50,219 bases of DNA from DSOI01 sp041394885 (GCA_041394885.1 JAWKHI010000049.1:1-50219); one strand, 5' to 3'. Counted from the first letter of the stretch, positions 1 through 8,917 are shown. Notes: generated by a model not told the origin, from the letters alone. A program made the numbers and translations.

Positions 1-2
1 GC

Positions 3-560
3 TTCGCGGGGAACAAGATTGTCTACGCGGCGGTGCGCGACGTGGCGGCGGCGAATACAGGTTGGCTCACTCGCGGGACGTGGAGCGTGCCGTCGGCTTC
101 CACGGCGCAGATCGGGATGCAAAGCTACTCACCGGCGTCGGGATCCGGCGCCAGTGGGACCTTCACCGCCGTGTTCCGGCACGCCACCGCATCGGCCAAT
201 ATCACCAACGTGCAGATCCTGATCAATCGTGATTTGAACGGAAGCAATGCCTGCTATCTCACCTACGTACGCAGTGCGAATCAGTTGTATCTGGTGGGCA
301 ATGGCGGGCCCACCGCGCCGCTGCTGGGTCCGATCGCACCCAACAGCGGGAGCGGTTCGATGGCGAATGCGCAGTGCCGGGTCACGGGCGCCACGGTCTC
401 CTCGACCGCCACCGGCCTGACACTGACCGTCAGCATCACGTTCCTGAGCGGATTCCAGGGAGCGGAACTGGTTGCGCACGTGGCGGCGCAGAAGTACGTT
501 GGGCCCGCGGTGGCGGAGAACTCCGGTTGGCAGGCGGCCGGAATCTGGACGGTTCCGTAA
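3..560 (+). CDS. C-terminal part of a secreted repeat protein (5' end outside window)
   Basis: The reading frame is open from the left edge (codons from position 3) to the TAA at 558-560, so this is the last ~185 residues of a longer protein. The visible part is rich in Ser, Thr, Ala and Gly, as in exported beta-rich proteins. Two similar blocks occur about 160 residues apart: one near the left edge with NTGWLTRGTWSVP and one at the very C-terminus with NSGWQAAGIWTVP. Each is preceded by a short stretch ending in V/A-A-x-A, which suggests a duplicated beta-sandwich unit. Proteins with such GWxxxGxWxVP blocks are familiar to me from Solibacter-type genomes, but no function is known to me. A cell-surface or extracellular role is inference from composition only. 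The next gene starts within ~30-70 bp on the same strand. Confidence 0.7.
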   Translation, partial: FAGNKIVYAAVRDVAAANTGWLTRGTWSVPSASTAQIGMQSYSPASGSGASGTFTAVFRHATASANITNVQILINRDLNGSNACYLTYVRSANQLYLVGNGGPTAPLLGPIAPNSGSGSMANAQCRVTGATVSSTATGLTLTVSITFLSGFQGAELVAHVAAQKYVGPAVAENSGWQAAGIWTVP

Positions 561-585
561 ACCGCGCGCCGATGACAGTGGGACG

Positions 586-1488
586 GTGGCTCGCGCCGTC
601 GTGCCGGGACTCGTCGATAATCGGTATGTGGGGCACTCCTGCTGGTATAGCGTCGGCGACCACGCCGTTCGCAGCGCGCTGAGCCGTACGTCCGGCTTCA
701 TCGCCGCGGCGGGCTTCACGCACTCACTCACCCCGGCGCGCAACTGCACCTACGGTTGCGTCTATTGCTATGTGCCGACGATGCGGCTGCAAGGCGGTCT
801 GCAGCCGGAGGATTGGCGCCGATGGGGGCAACGGACTTCGTTCAAGACCAACGCGCCGCAAATACTGGCGACAACGCTGCGGCCGGATCAATCGATCTAC
901 TGCTCCCCGTTGACGGACCCCTACCAGCCGGCTGAGCAGGCGCGGCGCCTGATGCCCGAGATCCTCGAAGCCATCGCCGCGCATCCGCCTCGGGTGTTTG
1001 CCGTGCAGACCCGATCGCCGCTGGTGTTGCGGGACCTCGATTTGCTGCGCCGGGTGGCGGAGCGAACGACGCTGCGGATCAGTTTTTCGCTCACTACGGA
1101 CCGAGACGAGGTACGGCGTTTGTACGAACCGCACTGTGCCTCCATCGCTGAGCGCGTGGAGACGATCGGCGCGCTGCGGCGGGCCGGGTTGATCGTGCAC
1201 GCCACGCTCGCGCCGATTTTGCCGTGTGACCCGGCGGCGCTCGCGCGTCTGGCGGTCGAGTCCACCGTCACCGACGTTCTGGGTGACCCATTTCACGTCC
1301 GCGCGGTGAAGCGCCACGGAGCGACGACGCGTCCGGAGGCGGAGCAGGTGAGCGCCCATCACGGGTTTTCGGAGTGGCATGACCCGGCTTTTCAATGCGG
1401 AATCGCCGCGTCGATCGGGACCGAGGTGGAACGCGCGGGACGGCGATTCGCGCTAGGCACGGAGGCGTTTCAATGGCTGGCACGGTAG
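586..1488 (+). CDS. SplB-like radical SAM protein
   Basis: This resembles the SplB-like/Rv2578c-type radical SAM family. The iron-sulfur motif C-x3-C-x2-C is clear in the segment NCTYGCVYCY (C54, C58, C61 from the chosen start). It is followed by a typical TIM-barrel segment containing SIYCSPLTDPYQPAE and FAVQTRSPLVLRD. Such enzymes bind a 4Fe-4S cluster and cleave S-adenosylmethionine; the substrate of this subfamily is not known to me. The open frame runs back to an ATG at 472, but that overlaps the previous gene by 89 bp. GTG at 586 or 601 is more plausible, although neither has a strong ribosome-binding site. The end overlaps the aldehyde dehydrogenase start by 16 bp, so the two are probably co-transcribed and translationally coupled. 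Family is confident; start is not. Confidence 0.82.
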   Translation: MARAVVPGLVDNRYVGHSCWYSVGDHAVRSALSRTSGFIAAAGFTHSLTPARNCTYGCVYCYVPTMRLQGGLQPEDWRRWGQRTSFKTNAPQILATTLRPDQSIYCSPLTDPYQPAEQARRLMPEILEAIAAHPPRVFAVQTRSPLVLRDLDLLRRVAERTTLRISFSLTTDRDEVRRLYEPHCASIAERVETIGALRRAGLIVHATLAPILPCDPAALARLAVESTVTDVLGDPFHVRAVKRHGATTRPEAEQVSAHHGFSEWHDPAFQCGIAASIGTEVERAGRRFALGTEAFQWLAR

Positions 1489-2960
1489 ACGGAATTCTCG
1501 CGCGTCTGGGCATCGCGGAGACGGTGCGGAGCGGCGAGATGGCCTCGACGAGCCCGATTGATGGGAGCGTTGTGGGCCGCGTGCCGCTGATGGGGGCCGA
1601 GACCTACGATGCGGCGGTGGACCGCGCGGAGACGGCCTTTCGATCGTGGCGCCTGCGTCCGGCTCCCGAGCGCGGGCAGGTGGTGCGGGAGATCGCCGAT
1701 GCCCTCCGTGCGGCCAAGGACGATTTGGGCGAGTTGGTGACCGTCGAGACCGGAAAGATTCTCGCCGAAGGGCGCGGCGAAGTGCAGGAGATGATCGACG
1801 TCGCCGATTTCGCCGTAGGCCTTTCGCGGCAACTCTACGGGCTTACCATGCACAGCGAACGGGCAGGCCACAGGATGTATGAGCAGTGGCATCCTCTGGG
1901 CGCGATCGGGGTGATCTCGGCGTTCAATTTCCCGGTGGCCGTTTGGAGCTGGAACGCGCTCATCGCGGCGGTTTGCGGCGATTGCGTCGTGTGGAAACCA
2001 TCGCCGCTCGCGCCGGTCTCGGCCGTGGCGGTGGACGCGATTTGCCAACGAGTACTGGCGCGGCATGGCGCCGAGGGCGTGTTTCAGTTGGTGACCGGCG
2101 AGACGTCGGTGGTGGGTGAGCGGATGCTCGCGGATCGGCGCCTGCCCCTGATTTCGGCCACCGGAAGCTGCGCGATGGGACGCCGTGTGGCCGAGGTTGT
2201 GGGCGCGCGGCTCGGCCGCACGCTGCTGGAGCTTGGTGGCAACAACGCGGTGATCGTGATGGACGATGCTCCGCTCGATCTGGTGATCCGCGCGGTGCTG
2301 TTCGGGGCGGTGGGCACGGCCGGGCAGCGATGCACGTCGATCCGGCGCCTGCTGTTGCAGCGTGGAATCGCGGAAGCGGTGACCGGGCGGCTGGTCGCGG
2401 CCTGGAAGCAGGTCCGGGTGGGCGATCCGCGCGACCAGACTACCCTGATGGGCCCGCTGATTCACTCGGGCGCGGTGACGCGGATGAGGGAGGCGCTGGA
2501 GGCGATCGCGTCGCAGGGCGGGGAATTGCTCTGGGGCGGATCGGCTCTGGGCGGATGTTACGTTGAGCCGGCGCTCGTGAAATCGCCGCAAACGCTCCCG
2601 ATGCTGCGCGAAGAAGTGTTCGCGCCGATTCTACATATTGTCGAGTTCGATACGCTCGAGGAAGCGATCGCGATTCACAACGATGTGCCGCAGGGGTTGA
2701 GCTCGGCGATTTTCACGCACGATTTGCGATCGAGCGAGCGCTTCCTTTCCGCGGCGGGCAGCGACTGCGGCATCGCGAATGTGAATATCGGCACGTCGGG
2801 GGCGGAGATTGGCGGAGCGTTCGGCGGCGAGAAGGATACGGGAGGGGGGCGCGAGTCAGGGTCGGACTCATGGAAGGCGTACATGCGCCGCCAGACGGTG
2901 GCCGTCAACTATTCGGGGGCTCTGCCGCTGGCGCAAGGAATTCGTTTCGACATCGACTAG
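1473..2960 (+). CDS. Aldehyde dehydrogenase, ALDH7 / piperideine-6-carboxylate dehydrogenase type
   Basis: A 495-residue NAD(P)-dependent aldehyde dehydrogenase. Catalytic residues are in place: oxyanion Asn152 in SAFNFPVAVWSWN, general base Glu253 in LLELGGNNAVIV and nucleophile Cys287 in GTAGQRCTSIRR. The pattern ELGGNNA with GQRCTSIRR is that of the ALDH7 (antiquitin, alpha-aminoadipic semialdehyde dehydrogenase) family, which oxidises the aldehyde from lysine breakdown. The C-terminal block with GGEKDTGGGRESGSDSWK also fits that family. The ATG at 1473 is chosen because the first well-aligned residues follow it; an in-frame upstream ATG at 1395 lies inside the radical SAM gene. Lysine degradation is an inference from family, since no other lysine-pathway gene is nearby. 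Confidence 0.9.
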   Translation: MAGTVDGILARLGIAETVRSGEMASTSPIDGSVVGRVPLMGAETYDAAVDRAETAFRSWRLRPAPERGQVVREIADALRAAKDDLGELVTVETGKILAEGRGEVQEMIDVADFAVGLSRQLYGLTMHSERAGHRMYEQWHPLGAIGVISAFNFPVAVWSWNALIAAVCGDCVVWKPSPLAPVSAVAVDAICQRVLARHGAEGVFQLVTGETSVVGERMLADRRLPLISATGSCAMGRRVAEVVGARLGRTLLELGGNNAVIVMDDAPLDLVIRAVLFGAVGTAGQRCTSIRRLLLQRGIAEAVTGRLVAAWKQVRVGDPRDQTTLMGPLIHSGAVTRMREALEAIASQGGELLWGGSALGGCYVEPALVKSPQTLPMLREEVFAPILHIVEFDTLEEAIAIHNDVPQGLSSAIFTHDLRSSERFLSAAGSDCGIANVNIGTSGAEIGGAFGGEKDTGGGRESGSDSWKAYMRRQTVAVNYSGALPLAQGIRFDID

Positions 2961-2979
2961 CTTCACTTACTAACGAACT

Positions 2980-3735
2980 ATGGCAGTTTACACGTCGTTT
3001 GACATGATTTCCGATTGCCGGGCGAACCGGCCCGAGGGGTGGATCTTTCTCGCCGAGACAGTCGTTCCGCCGCTGCGCCGTTTGTATTCACACTATGGCC
3101 TGGCGGAGAGTGCGGTCAGACAGAGGCTGATTGCACTGAAGGGCGGCATTGCGCGCTTTGAGCCGATGTCGGTCCGGCAATTCGTGGCGGCGCTGCGTCC
3201 GGAGCCGGTTCCCGAGGAACAGGGCGAGGTGGAGTTGGAGGCCGTGGCGGCGGCGCTCGAGCCGCTCACGGTGCTGGAGCGGCAATTGGTCTGGATGGAT
3301 ACGATGGGCTACGAAACGCCGGAGGCCGCGCGTTTGATGCGGATGTCGCCGGATACGGCCGCGTCGGTGCGCGATCGCTCGGCCGAACTGCTGCGCGGGG
3401 CTTTCGATAGCTGGACGCGTACGATGCTGCGCGACCATGGGGCTTGGCTGGGGCAGCAGGCGCGCCAGGCAAAACCGGCCGAGACGGTGCGCTTCAACGA
3501 CTATCTCGATATTATCGATGGCCGGATGACGTGGCAGAACCGCGCGGGGGTGGAGTTGAAGCTCTTGGAATCCTGGTACGAGATCGATCAGTTCTGCCGT
3601 GTGCGGGAGGCGGACGCGGCGGTTATGGATACGCAACCGCTTCGCGGTGAGGAGGCGCAGCCCTATCTCGAGCTGTTCGGGGTTTCGCGTCCGAAACCGG
3701 GGCTTCTGCGGCGCGTGCTGGGTGTAGGCGGGTAA
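2980..3735 (+). CDS. Hypothetical protein with sigma-70 region 4-like helix-turn-helix
   Basis: A 251-residue soluble protein without signal peptide or membrane segment. Residues ~94-140 (LEPLTVLERQLVWMDTMG, then AARLMRMSPDTAASVRDR) have the spacing of a sigma-70 region 4 helix-turn-helix: a first helix after the LT.LER motif, then a recognition helix with MSPDTAASVRDR in place of the usual S.GTVKSR. No region 2 is evident, so it is unlikely to be a complete sigma factor. The rest, with WQNRAGVELKLLESWYEID near the C-terminus, is unfamiliar. It follows the aldehyde dehydrogenase by 19 bp and is probably in the same transcript. It may be a transcription-associated regulator, but that is inference from the HTH-like segment. 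Confidence 0.65.
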   Translation: MAVYTSFDMISDCRANRPEGWIFLAETVVPPLRRLYSHYGLAESAVRQRLIALKGGIARFEPMSVRQFVAALRPEPVPEEQGEVELEAVAAALEPLTVLERQLVWMDTMGYETPEAARLMRMSPDTAASVRDRSAELLRGAFDSWTRTMLRDHGAWLGQQARQAKPAETVRFNDYLDIIDGRMTWQNRAGVELKLLESWYEIDQFCRVREADAAVMDTQPLRGEEAQPYLELFGVSRPKPGLLRRVLGVGG

Positions 3736-3738
3736 CCG

Positions 3739-4830
3739 TTAGCGGCCGGCCACGTCCTTGATCGCCTTGCCGGCTTTCGGCACGGCGGCCCGGTAGTCCT
3801 CGCCGAGTAACGCCGCCAATGTAGCCGCGATTTGATTCTGCTTGACGGCCTTCACCTTTTTTCGCTCGCCGAGCGGTTTCGTGTCGGGGCCGAGGAAGGC
3901 CATCCAGATGTACTTGGTCTCATCGATCTTTGCGCCGTGGCTTTTCCATTCCGTTGGGGCGCGTCCGCGGCCATGGTCGACGGTGACGATGAGCGATGTG
4001 ACACCGGCGTACTCGGGCATGCTTTGTGCCTGCTCCCAAAGGGTCTTCAAATAGTGGTCCAAGCGATGGGCGGCGCGGATGTACTCTTCGTATTTGCCGG
4101 CGTGCGCCCATTCGTCGGTTTCTCCAAGCGATAGGTAGAGCACTGACGGCTTCTGCGTCTTCATGTACTCGAAGGCGGTGTGGAAGGTAAGGGCGTCCAT
4201 CGGCTCGCCGGCCGAGTCGCGATGGGACTCGGCTTTGAGAGTGTTGAGCAGTTCCATCGCCGGCGTCATCGGTGACATGGTCATGGGATCGTAGCCGGCG
4301 TTGACGGGGAACCCGGCGCGCGGCTGATTGATGATCCAGGGAAAGGTGTCCCAGGCTCCGAATGCGGCTACTTTGCCGCGGAAGGCCTCCTTGGCGTGCA
4401 GCCATTCGAGTACGGTTACATTGGCGTTGTACTTCTTGTCGTTGCTGTCGATTCGTTTGTCCGCGAAGCCGGTAAGGGTCTCGTTGTAGCCCGGGTAGGA
4501 GAAGTTACGTCCATTGGTGACATAAGCGTCCGAGCTGGTGTCCCGATTGCCGAAAATCTGCCCCTTGGACGCCACTTCGCTCCAAAGGAACGGCATCAGG
4601 GCCTGGCGGCGCTGCTCGGGAGTGTCGCGCCAATAGGCGGTGCGCATCGTCTCCAGGTCCCGGACACCGCTCTCCTTGTTGAGCAACGCCTCGTCTACGC
4701 CTTGAAAAACCTCCTGCCATCGGAGTCCATCGCTCATGACGAGGATCACCTTCCGCGTGGCGAGGGCCTGGTCCTGCGGGAAGGCGGCGAAACTGCAAAA
4801 CAGAAGCGTGAGGAAAGCCCGGATGCGCAT
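3739..4830 (-). CDS. Exported alkaline phosphatase superfamily protein
   Basis: A secreted metallohydrolase of the alkaline phosphatase/phosphodiesterase superfamily, ~363 residues. After a signal peptide (MRIRAFLTLLFCSFAAF) come the superfamily metal-binding blocks: VILVMSDGLRW (first metal Asp), the probable nucleophile region NFSYPGYNETLTG, LGETDEWAHAGKY (Asp and His ligands) and VTVDHGRG...WKSHGA (Asp, His, His). This arrangement is seen in uncharacterised alkaline phosphatase family proteins of environmental bacteria; the substrate is unknown. The ATG at 4830 is preferred because the signal peptide then starts immediately; an in-frame ATG at 4842 adds four residues. Neither start has an obvious Shine-Dalgarno sequence. 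It lies just downstream of the CorC-like gene on the same strand (25 bp). Confidence 0.8.
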   Translation of the reverse strand: MRIRAFLTLLFCSFAAFPQDQALATRKVILVMSDGLRWQEVFQGVDEALLNKESGVRDLETMRTAYWRDTPEQRRQALMPFLWSEVASKGQIFGNRDTSSDAYVTNGRNFSYPGYNETLTGFADKRIDSNDKKYNANVTVLEWLHAKEAFRGKVAAFGAWDTFPWIINQPRAGFPVNAGYDPMTMSPMTPAMELLNTLKAESHRDSAGEPMDALTFHTAFEYMKTQKPSVLYLSLGETDEWAHAGKYEEYIRAAHRLDHYLKTLWEQAQSMPEYAGVTSLIVTVDHGRGRAPTEWKSHGAKIDETKYIWMAFLGPDTKPLGERKKVKAVKQNQIAATLAALLGEDYRAAVPKAGKAIKDVAGR

Positions 4831-4867
4831 GAGATCTAGCATAACGGCTGCCGATGACGAGGCCGTT

Positions 4868-6208
4868 TCAAGCCGACGCGGCCTCTTGCTTTTCTACCTT
4901 GACCCGCGCGATGCGATTCCGTTCGACTTCGAGGATGGTGAAGCGGAGGTCGCCCTCGTCCACCATCTCGTTTTCTTCGGGAATGCGGCCCAGGCGGAAC
5001 AGCAGGAACCCGGCGAGAGTTTCAAAACCGGCGTCGGTGGGTAGCTCGATCTGGTAGTGGGTCTCCAAGTCGCGTATCGGGGTGGATCCGTCGATCTCGA
5101 GAGAATCCCACACCACGGGAAGCGGCGGCAGGCGAACGTCGTGCTCGTCCTCGATCTCCCCGAAGATCTGTTCGAGAACATCCTCGAGGGTGAGCAATCC
5201 GGCGACAGTGCCGAACTCGTCCACCACCAATGCGAGATGGGAGCGGGAATGGCGGAAGGTGTCGATTAACTGGGTGAGCGGCTTGGTTTCCGGCACGACA
5301 ACCGGCTGGCGCAGAATGCGGCGAATATCGAATTGGGGCACCGGACGGCGGCGTTCGCGCGCCATGCGCCGCTGCTGCCAGACGTCGAGCACGTCCTTGG
5401 CATACACGATGCCGACCACGCGATCCATGGTTCCTTCGTAGATGGGAATGCGGGAGTATTTGTTTTCGTGAAAGATGCGGAGCAGGTCGTCGAGCGAGGA
5501 TTCGATCGAGGCGCCGGCCATGGCGCTGCGCGGGGTCATGATCTCGCGGGCGTTGAGCTCGTGGAGTTCGAGAAGTCGGAGAACGGCGTCTTCCTCGAAG
5601 CTGCCGAGGTGTCCGTATTTGCGGCTCGCCGAAACGATGAACTTGATTTCCTCGGGCGAGTGGCTGGCCGCCGCGCCCCCACCCTTGACGCCGATGCGGC
5701 GGGAGACGATCTCCGCGGACCGCTCCAGCACGTGCACGAACGGGCTGGCTACGCGCGAGAACACCAGCAGCGGAGGAGCCACCAGAACCGCCAGGCGGTC
5801 GGCTTTCTCGATACCCAGGTTCTTGGGGACCACTTCTCCCAGCACCACATGAAGATAGGTGATCATCAGGAATGCGACGCCGGCGGCGCATGCCCCCAGG
5901 ATGCTTTCGAGTTGTGGCCCGATCCATGGGCGGATGAGCCCGAAGAGATACTCGTGCAGTGTTTCCTCGCCCGCCCATCCGAGGCCGAGGCTGGTGAGGG
6001 TGGTGCCGAGCTGGACGGTGGAGAGCATTTGCTCGGGATTGGACATCAATCCCAGGGCGGTTTGGGCGCCCCGATTTCCGGATTCCGCCAATTGGCGCAG
6101 GCGGGATGGGCGCACCGATAGAAGGGCAACTTCCGAGGCCGCCAGAAAGGCGTTCAACGCAAGTATGAGGAGGACGAGAAGAAGCCGGTATCCTAGATGA
6201 AGGTCCAC
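4868..6208 (-). CDS. CNNM/CorC (HlyC) family membrane protein with CBS pair
   Basis: A 446-residue integral membrane protein with the full family architecture. There is an N-terminal DUF21/CNNM transmembrane region (first helix LLLVLLILALNAFLAASEVA, further helices to ~residue 190). A CBS pair follows at ~205-330 (MTPRSAMAGA, IPIYEGTMDRVVGIVYAKDVL, VVDEFGTVAGLLTLEDVLEQIFG), then a C-terminal CorC_HlyC domain with the ending IPEENEMVDEGDLRFTILE. Family members are implicated in Mg2+/Co2+ transport or in sensing divalent metals; older annotation calls them hemolysins, which is usually misleading. The start codon is GTG at 6208, needed to keep the first helix. It lies only 5 bp from the start of the divergent penicillin acylase gene. 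Confidence 0.9.
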   Translation of the reverse strand: MDLHLGYRLLLVLLILALNAFLAASEVALLSVRPSRLRQLAESGNRGAQTALGLMSNPEQMLSTVQLGTTLTSLGLGWAGEETLHEYLFGLIRPWIGPQLESILGACAAGVAFLMITYLHVVLGEVVPKNLGIEKADRLAVLVAPPLLVFSRVASPFVHVLERSAEIVSRRIGVKGGGAAASHSPEEIKFIVSASRKYGHLGSFEEDAVLRLLELHELNAREIMTPRSAMAGASIESSLDDLLRIFHENKYSRIPIYEGTMDRVVGIVYAKDVLDVWQQRRMARERRRPVPQFDIRRILRQPVVVPETKPLTQLIDTFRHSRSHLALVVDEFGTVAGLLTLEDVLEQIFGEIEDEHDVRLPPLPVVWDSLEIDGSTPIRDLETHYQIELPTDAGFETLAGFLLFRLGRIPEENEMVDEGDLRFTILEVERNRIARVKVEKQEAASA

Positions 6209-6213
6209 TGGCT

Positions 6214-8355
6214 TTGAACCGTATTTTCAAATATATCAACTATCTTGTGGCGGCCGTGGTTTTGACGGTTGCCGCGATGGGCGCGTGGTTCGTCTACCGT
6301 GCCCTGCCCGATACCGCCGGATCGATGCAAGCGCCGGTGAGCGCGGCCTCGCGCATCGATCGCGACCGTTACGGCGTGGTTCACATCCGGGCCTCCTCCG
6401 AGGACGATGTCTTTTTCCTGCAAGGCTACGCCACCGCGCAGGATCGATTGTTCCAGATGGATCTGGGACGCCGGCTGGCGGCCGGAGACGTGGCCGAGGT
6501 GGCCGGGAAGAATGGTTTGGAGAGCGATCTGGAAGCGCGGCGGCTGCGCATCCGCGCGCTGGCGGCATACTACGCGAGGGTGCTCGATCCGAAGGATCAC
6601 GCGCCGCTGGCTGCCTATGCGCGCGGGGTTAACCACTTCATCGAGTCCCACCGCGGACGGCTCCCGGTGGAGTTCCACATCCTGCGGTACGACCCGGCCC
6701 CGTGGACCGTTGCCGACTCCCTGCTCGCCGGCCTGCAGATGTATCGCGCACTCACCAGCGATTGGCGCCGCGAAATGAGCCGGGGAGCTTTCTTCCACGC
6801 GGCTGACCCCGCAAAGGCGCGTTACCTGTTTCCAGACCCTTTGCTTGCCGGTGTTCCCGTGGCTGCAGGGACGCCCGGTTCGAACGCGTTTGCCGTTTCC
6901 GGGGCATTCTCCGCCTCGGGTAAGCCTCTTCTCGGGAGCGATCCGCATCTTGCGCCATCGCTGCCCCCCGTGTGGCACCAGGTGCATCTGCAGGGCGGCG
7001 GTCTGGACGTGGCGGGAGTGGCGCTCACCGGGATGCCGGGGGTCGCCATCGGACACAATCGCCAAATCGCATGGGGCATCACCAGCCTGCAGTTTGACGA
7101 GCAGGATCTGTTCGCCAATCCAGGGCCGGTGCGCGGGACGCAGCGCGAGACAGTGCGCGTGCGTGGAATGGCTAACGTGGATCTGGCGATTCCCGTGACC
7201 GCGAAGGGCCCGGTTTTTGCCGGAGAAGACGGCCGGCTGTGGGCGCTGCGCTGGTCCGGCGCCGAACATGCGCGGTTCGCGTATCCGTTTCCGGAATTGA
7301 ATAAGGCACATAACTGGGATGAGTTTCGCGCGGCGCTCGCGCGGCATCCCGGACCCGGACTGCACGTGGTCTATGCGGACGCCGCGGGCAATATAGGCTC
7401 TCAAGTCGTGGGACGCCTCCCCATCCGAAGCGCCGCCGGTGACTGGACGGGCGTGATTCCCTACGAGGACCTTCCATCGCAGCTCAATCCTCCCGGTGGA
7501 CTGGTGGTCGCCGCCAATGCGAATCCGTTTCCGGCGGGGTATCCGTATCCGGTGGCCGGACGATTCGCGGATCCGTACCGGTCCCAACAGATCCACGCGC
7601 GGCTGAATGGAAGAAAGCGTCTGACTCCGGCGGCCCTGCAGGCGATTCAACGCGACATTTATTCGACGCCCATGCACGCGGTGGCCCGCATGGTGGCCGC
7701 ATCGCCACAAGCGCGCAGCAGCGCCGGACCCGCCGTAGCCGTTCTGGAGAGTTGGAATGGGCAGATGGAGCCCGGATTGGCGGCTCCCTACCTTGCGTCT
7801 TTGACCGCGGAGCGGATGCGACGGGCGGTGGCGGAGGCCGTCGCGCCGGGCAAGGGGGAACGATTCGCGGAACTGATTCCCATGAGCGCCGTGCTCCGGT
7901 TGTTCGAACAGCGCCCGCCGGGATGGTTTGCCGGCGGCTATGACGCGGTGCTCGGACAGGCACTCGGCGAGGCGATGGCCGAAGGCTCGCAGCAGCAGGG
8001 GAGCAACGTAAGTGCCTGGCGCTGGGGCAAGGTCCACCGCGTTGCGGTCCGGCTGCCTGTGCTGGGCGAGCTCTGGTGGATCGGGTCGTGGTTTTGGCTG
8101 GGTCCGGCGGAGGAGGGCGGCGGACCGAATACCGTCCGCCAAGTCTCGGCCAGGGTGTGGCCCTCGATGCGTTTCGCCACTGACACCGGAGACTGGGAGC
8201 AGACCATCCTTACGATGCCGGGTGGAGAGTCCGGGCTGGCATTTTCGCGGCACGCGAAGGATCAATGGGGGACCTGGATGGCCGGGGAGGGGCTACGGTT
8301 CGGGTTTGACCGCGTGGAGGCTGAAAAAAGTTTGCGCGTGGAGCCCCTGAAATAG
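6214..8355 (+). CDS. Penicillin acylase family Ntn-hydrolase (exported/membrane-anchored)
   Basis: A 713-residue penicillin amidase (S45) homologue. An N-terminal hydrophobic segment (YLVAAVVLTVAAMGAWFV) is followed by the family's alpha-chain signature DRYGVVHIRASSEDDVFFLQGYATAQDRLFQMD. The nucleophile of the beta chain is expected at Ser223 in GTPGSNAFAVSG, followed by LLGSDPHLAPSLPPVWH and MPGVAIGHNRQIAWGIT. These enzymes self-cleave to expose the N-terminal Ser and hydrolyse amide bonds of acylated substrates, including acyl-homoserine lactones or beta-lactams; the substrate here cannot be read from sequence. The frame starts at a TTG (6214) with AAGG about 10 bp upstream, inside the first codons of the divergent gene. 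A hairpin just after the stop (8333-8368) probably terminates it. Confidence 0.88.
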   Translation: MNRIFKYINYLVAAVVLTVAAMGAWFVYRALPDTAGSMQAPVSAASRIDRDRYGVVHIRASSEDDVFFLQGYATAQDRLFQMDLGRRLAAGDVAEVAGKNGLESDLEARRLRIRALAAYYARVLDPKDHAPLAAYARGVNHFIESHRGRLPVEFHILRYDPAPWTVADSLLAGLQMYRALTSDWRREMSRGAFFHAADPAKARYLFPDPLLAGVPVAAGTPGSNAFAVSGAFSASGKPLLGSDPHLAPSLPPVWHQVHLQGGGLDVAGVALTGMPGVAIGHNRQIAWGITSLQFDEQDLFANPGPVRGTQRETVRVRGMANVDLAIPVTAKGPVFAGEDGRLWALRWSGAEHARFAYPFPELNKAHNWDEFRAALARHPGPGLHVVYADAAGNIGSQVVGRLPIRSAAGDWTGVIPYEDLPSQLNPPGGLVVAANANPFPAGYPYPVAGRFADPYRSQQIHARLNGRKRLTPAALQAIQRDIYSTPMHAVARMVAASPQARSSAGPAVAVLESWNGQMEPGLAAPYLASLTAERMRRAVAEAVAPGKGERFAELIPMSAVLRLFEQRPPGWFAGGYDAVLGQALGEAMAEGSQQQGSNVSAWRWGKVHRVAVRLPVLGELWWIGSWFWLGPAEEGGGPNTVRQVSARVWPSMRFATDTGDWEQTILTMPGGESGLAFSRHAKDQWGTWMAGEGLRFGFDRVEAEKSLRVEPLK

Positions 8356-8374
8356 GACCCCACGCGCAGGATTT
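8331..8374. terminator. Bidirectional terminator-like hairpin between convergent genes
   Basis: A perfect 9-bp stem, TGCGCGTGG (8333-8341) with CCACGCGCA (8360-8368), encloses an 18-nt loop. It lies over the stop codon of the penicillin acylase gene and before the stop of the convergent cytochrome gene. On the plus strand the stem is followed by GGATTTTC. On the minus strand it is followed by AACTTTTTTC. The T-tract is better for the minus-strand cytochrome c transcript; the long loop keeps confidence moderate. Confidence 0.6.
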
Positions 8375-8391
8375 TCGCGGATTTCGCCGGG

Positions 8392-8787
8392 TTACTTGAT
8401 CTTGTATTCGGTATCGCTCACCTTTTCCCTGTGAGCGTCATGGCAGCCCTTGCAGCCGCCGCCAATCATCTTCATGGCGGCTTTTTGTCCGGCTGCGTCG
8501 CCGTCGTGGGCAGCCTTGGCGAGCGCAACCGCTCCGTCGTGGCTGTCCTTGCAGGTCTTCATGGCGACGTCGGAGTGACGTTCCTTCCAGAATGCGCCCA
8601 CTTCCTTCATCGATGCAGCCATGGCGTTGGCATTCTGCTCCACGTCGACGCCCTTGCGGATCTGGCCCATCTGTTTGCCGAGGTCCTTCATGACCTTGAC
8701 ATGGCTTTCCGGCGGATCTTCCACCGGTGCTGCGATTGCGAATACGGCAAGGGCGATCCCCGCCACGATAATGCTGATGCGCTTCAC
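8392..8787 (-). CDS. Cytochrome c'-like class II c-type cytochrome
   Basis: A 131-residue exported protein: signal peptide (IIVAGIALAVFAIAA), then a mostly helical domain rich in Lys and Ala, and a single haem-binding CKGCH at C112-C115-H116 near the C-terminus. A lone CxxCH close to the C-terminal end of a four-helix bundle is the hallmark of class II cytochromes (cytochrome c' and c556). These are periplasmic proteins that carry electrons or bind NO/CO. The GTG at 8787 is the start, supported by GAGGAA seven bases upstream. The gene stands alone between the acylase and an exported unknown; no redox partner is adjacent. Confidence 0.82.
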   Translation of the reverse strand: MKRISIIVAGIALAVFAIAAPVEDPPESHVKVMKDLGKQMGQIRKGVDVEQNANAMAASMKEVGAFWKERHSDVAMKTCKDSHDGAVALAKAAHDGDAAGQKAAMKMIGGGCKGCHDAHREKVSDTEYKIK

Positions 8788-8917
8788 TTTCGTTTCCTCA
8801 CATTCCAGGAAATGGTCTTTTGCCCGTTGCGCGGGCGACTCCGATAGTTTACTACCGAATGCCGACGAAGCGAAAGATCCGTCCGCAAACGGGAAGGTTA
8901 CCCGAAAATGGCAAAAT

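Noticed and set aside
472..585. ATG 472 as start of the radical SAM protein
   Set aside because: It would overlap the preceding gene by 89 bp and the added residues are Arg-rich without similarity to the family.
6193..8265. 690-residue frame on the minus strand opposite the penicillin acylase
   Set aside because: The plus strand encodes a complete penicillin acylase with signature motifs; the antisense frame is rich in Arg, Pro and His and has no recognisable domain.
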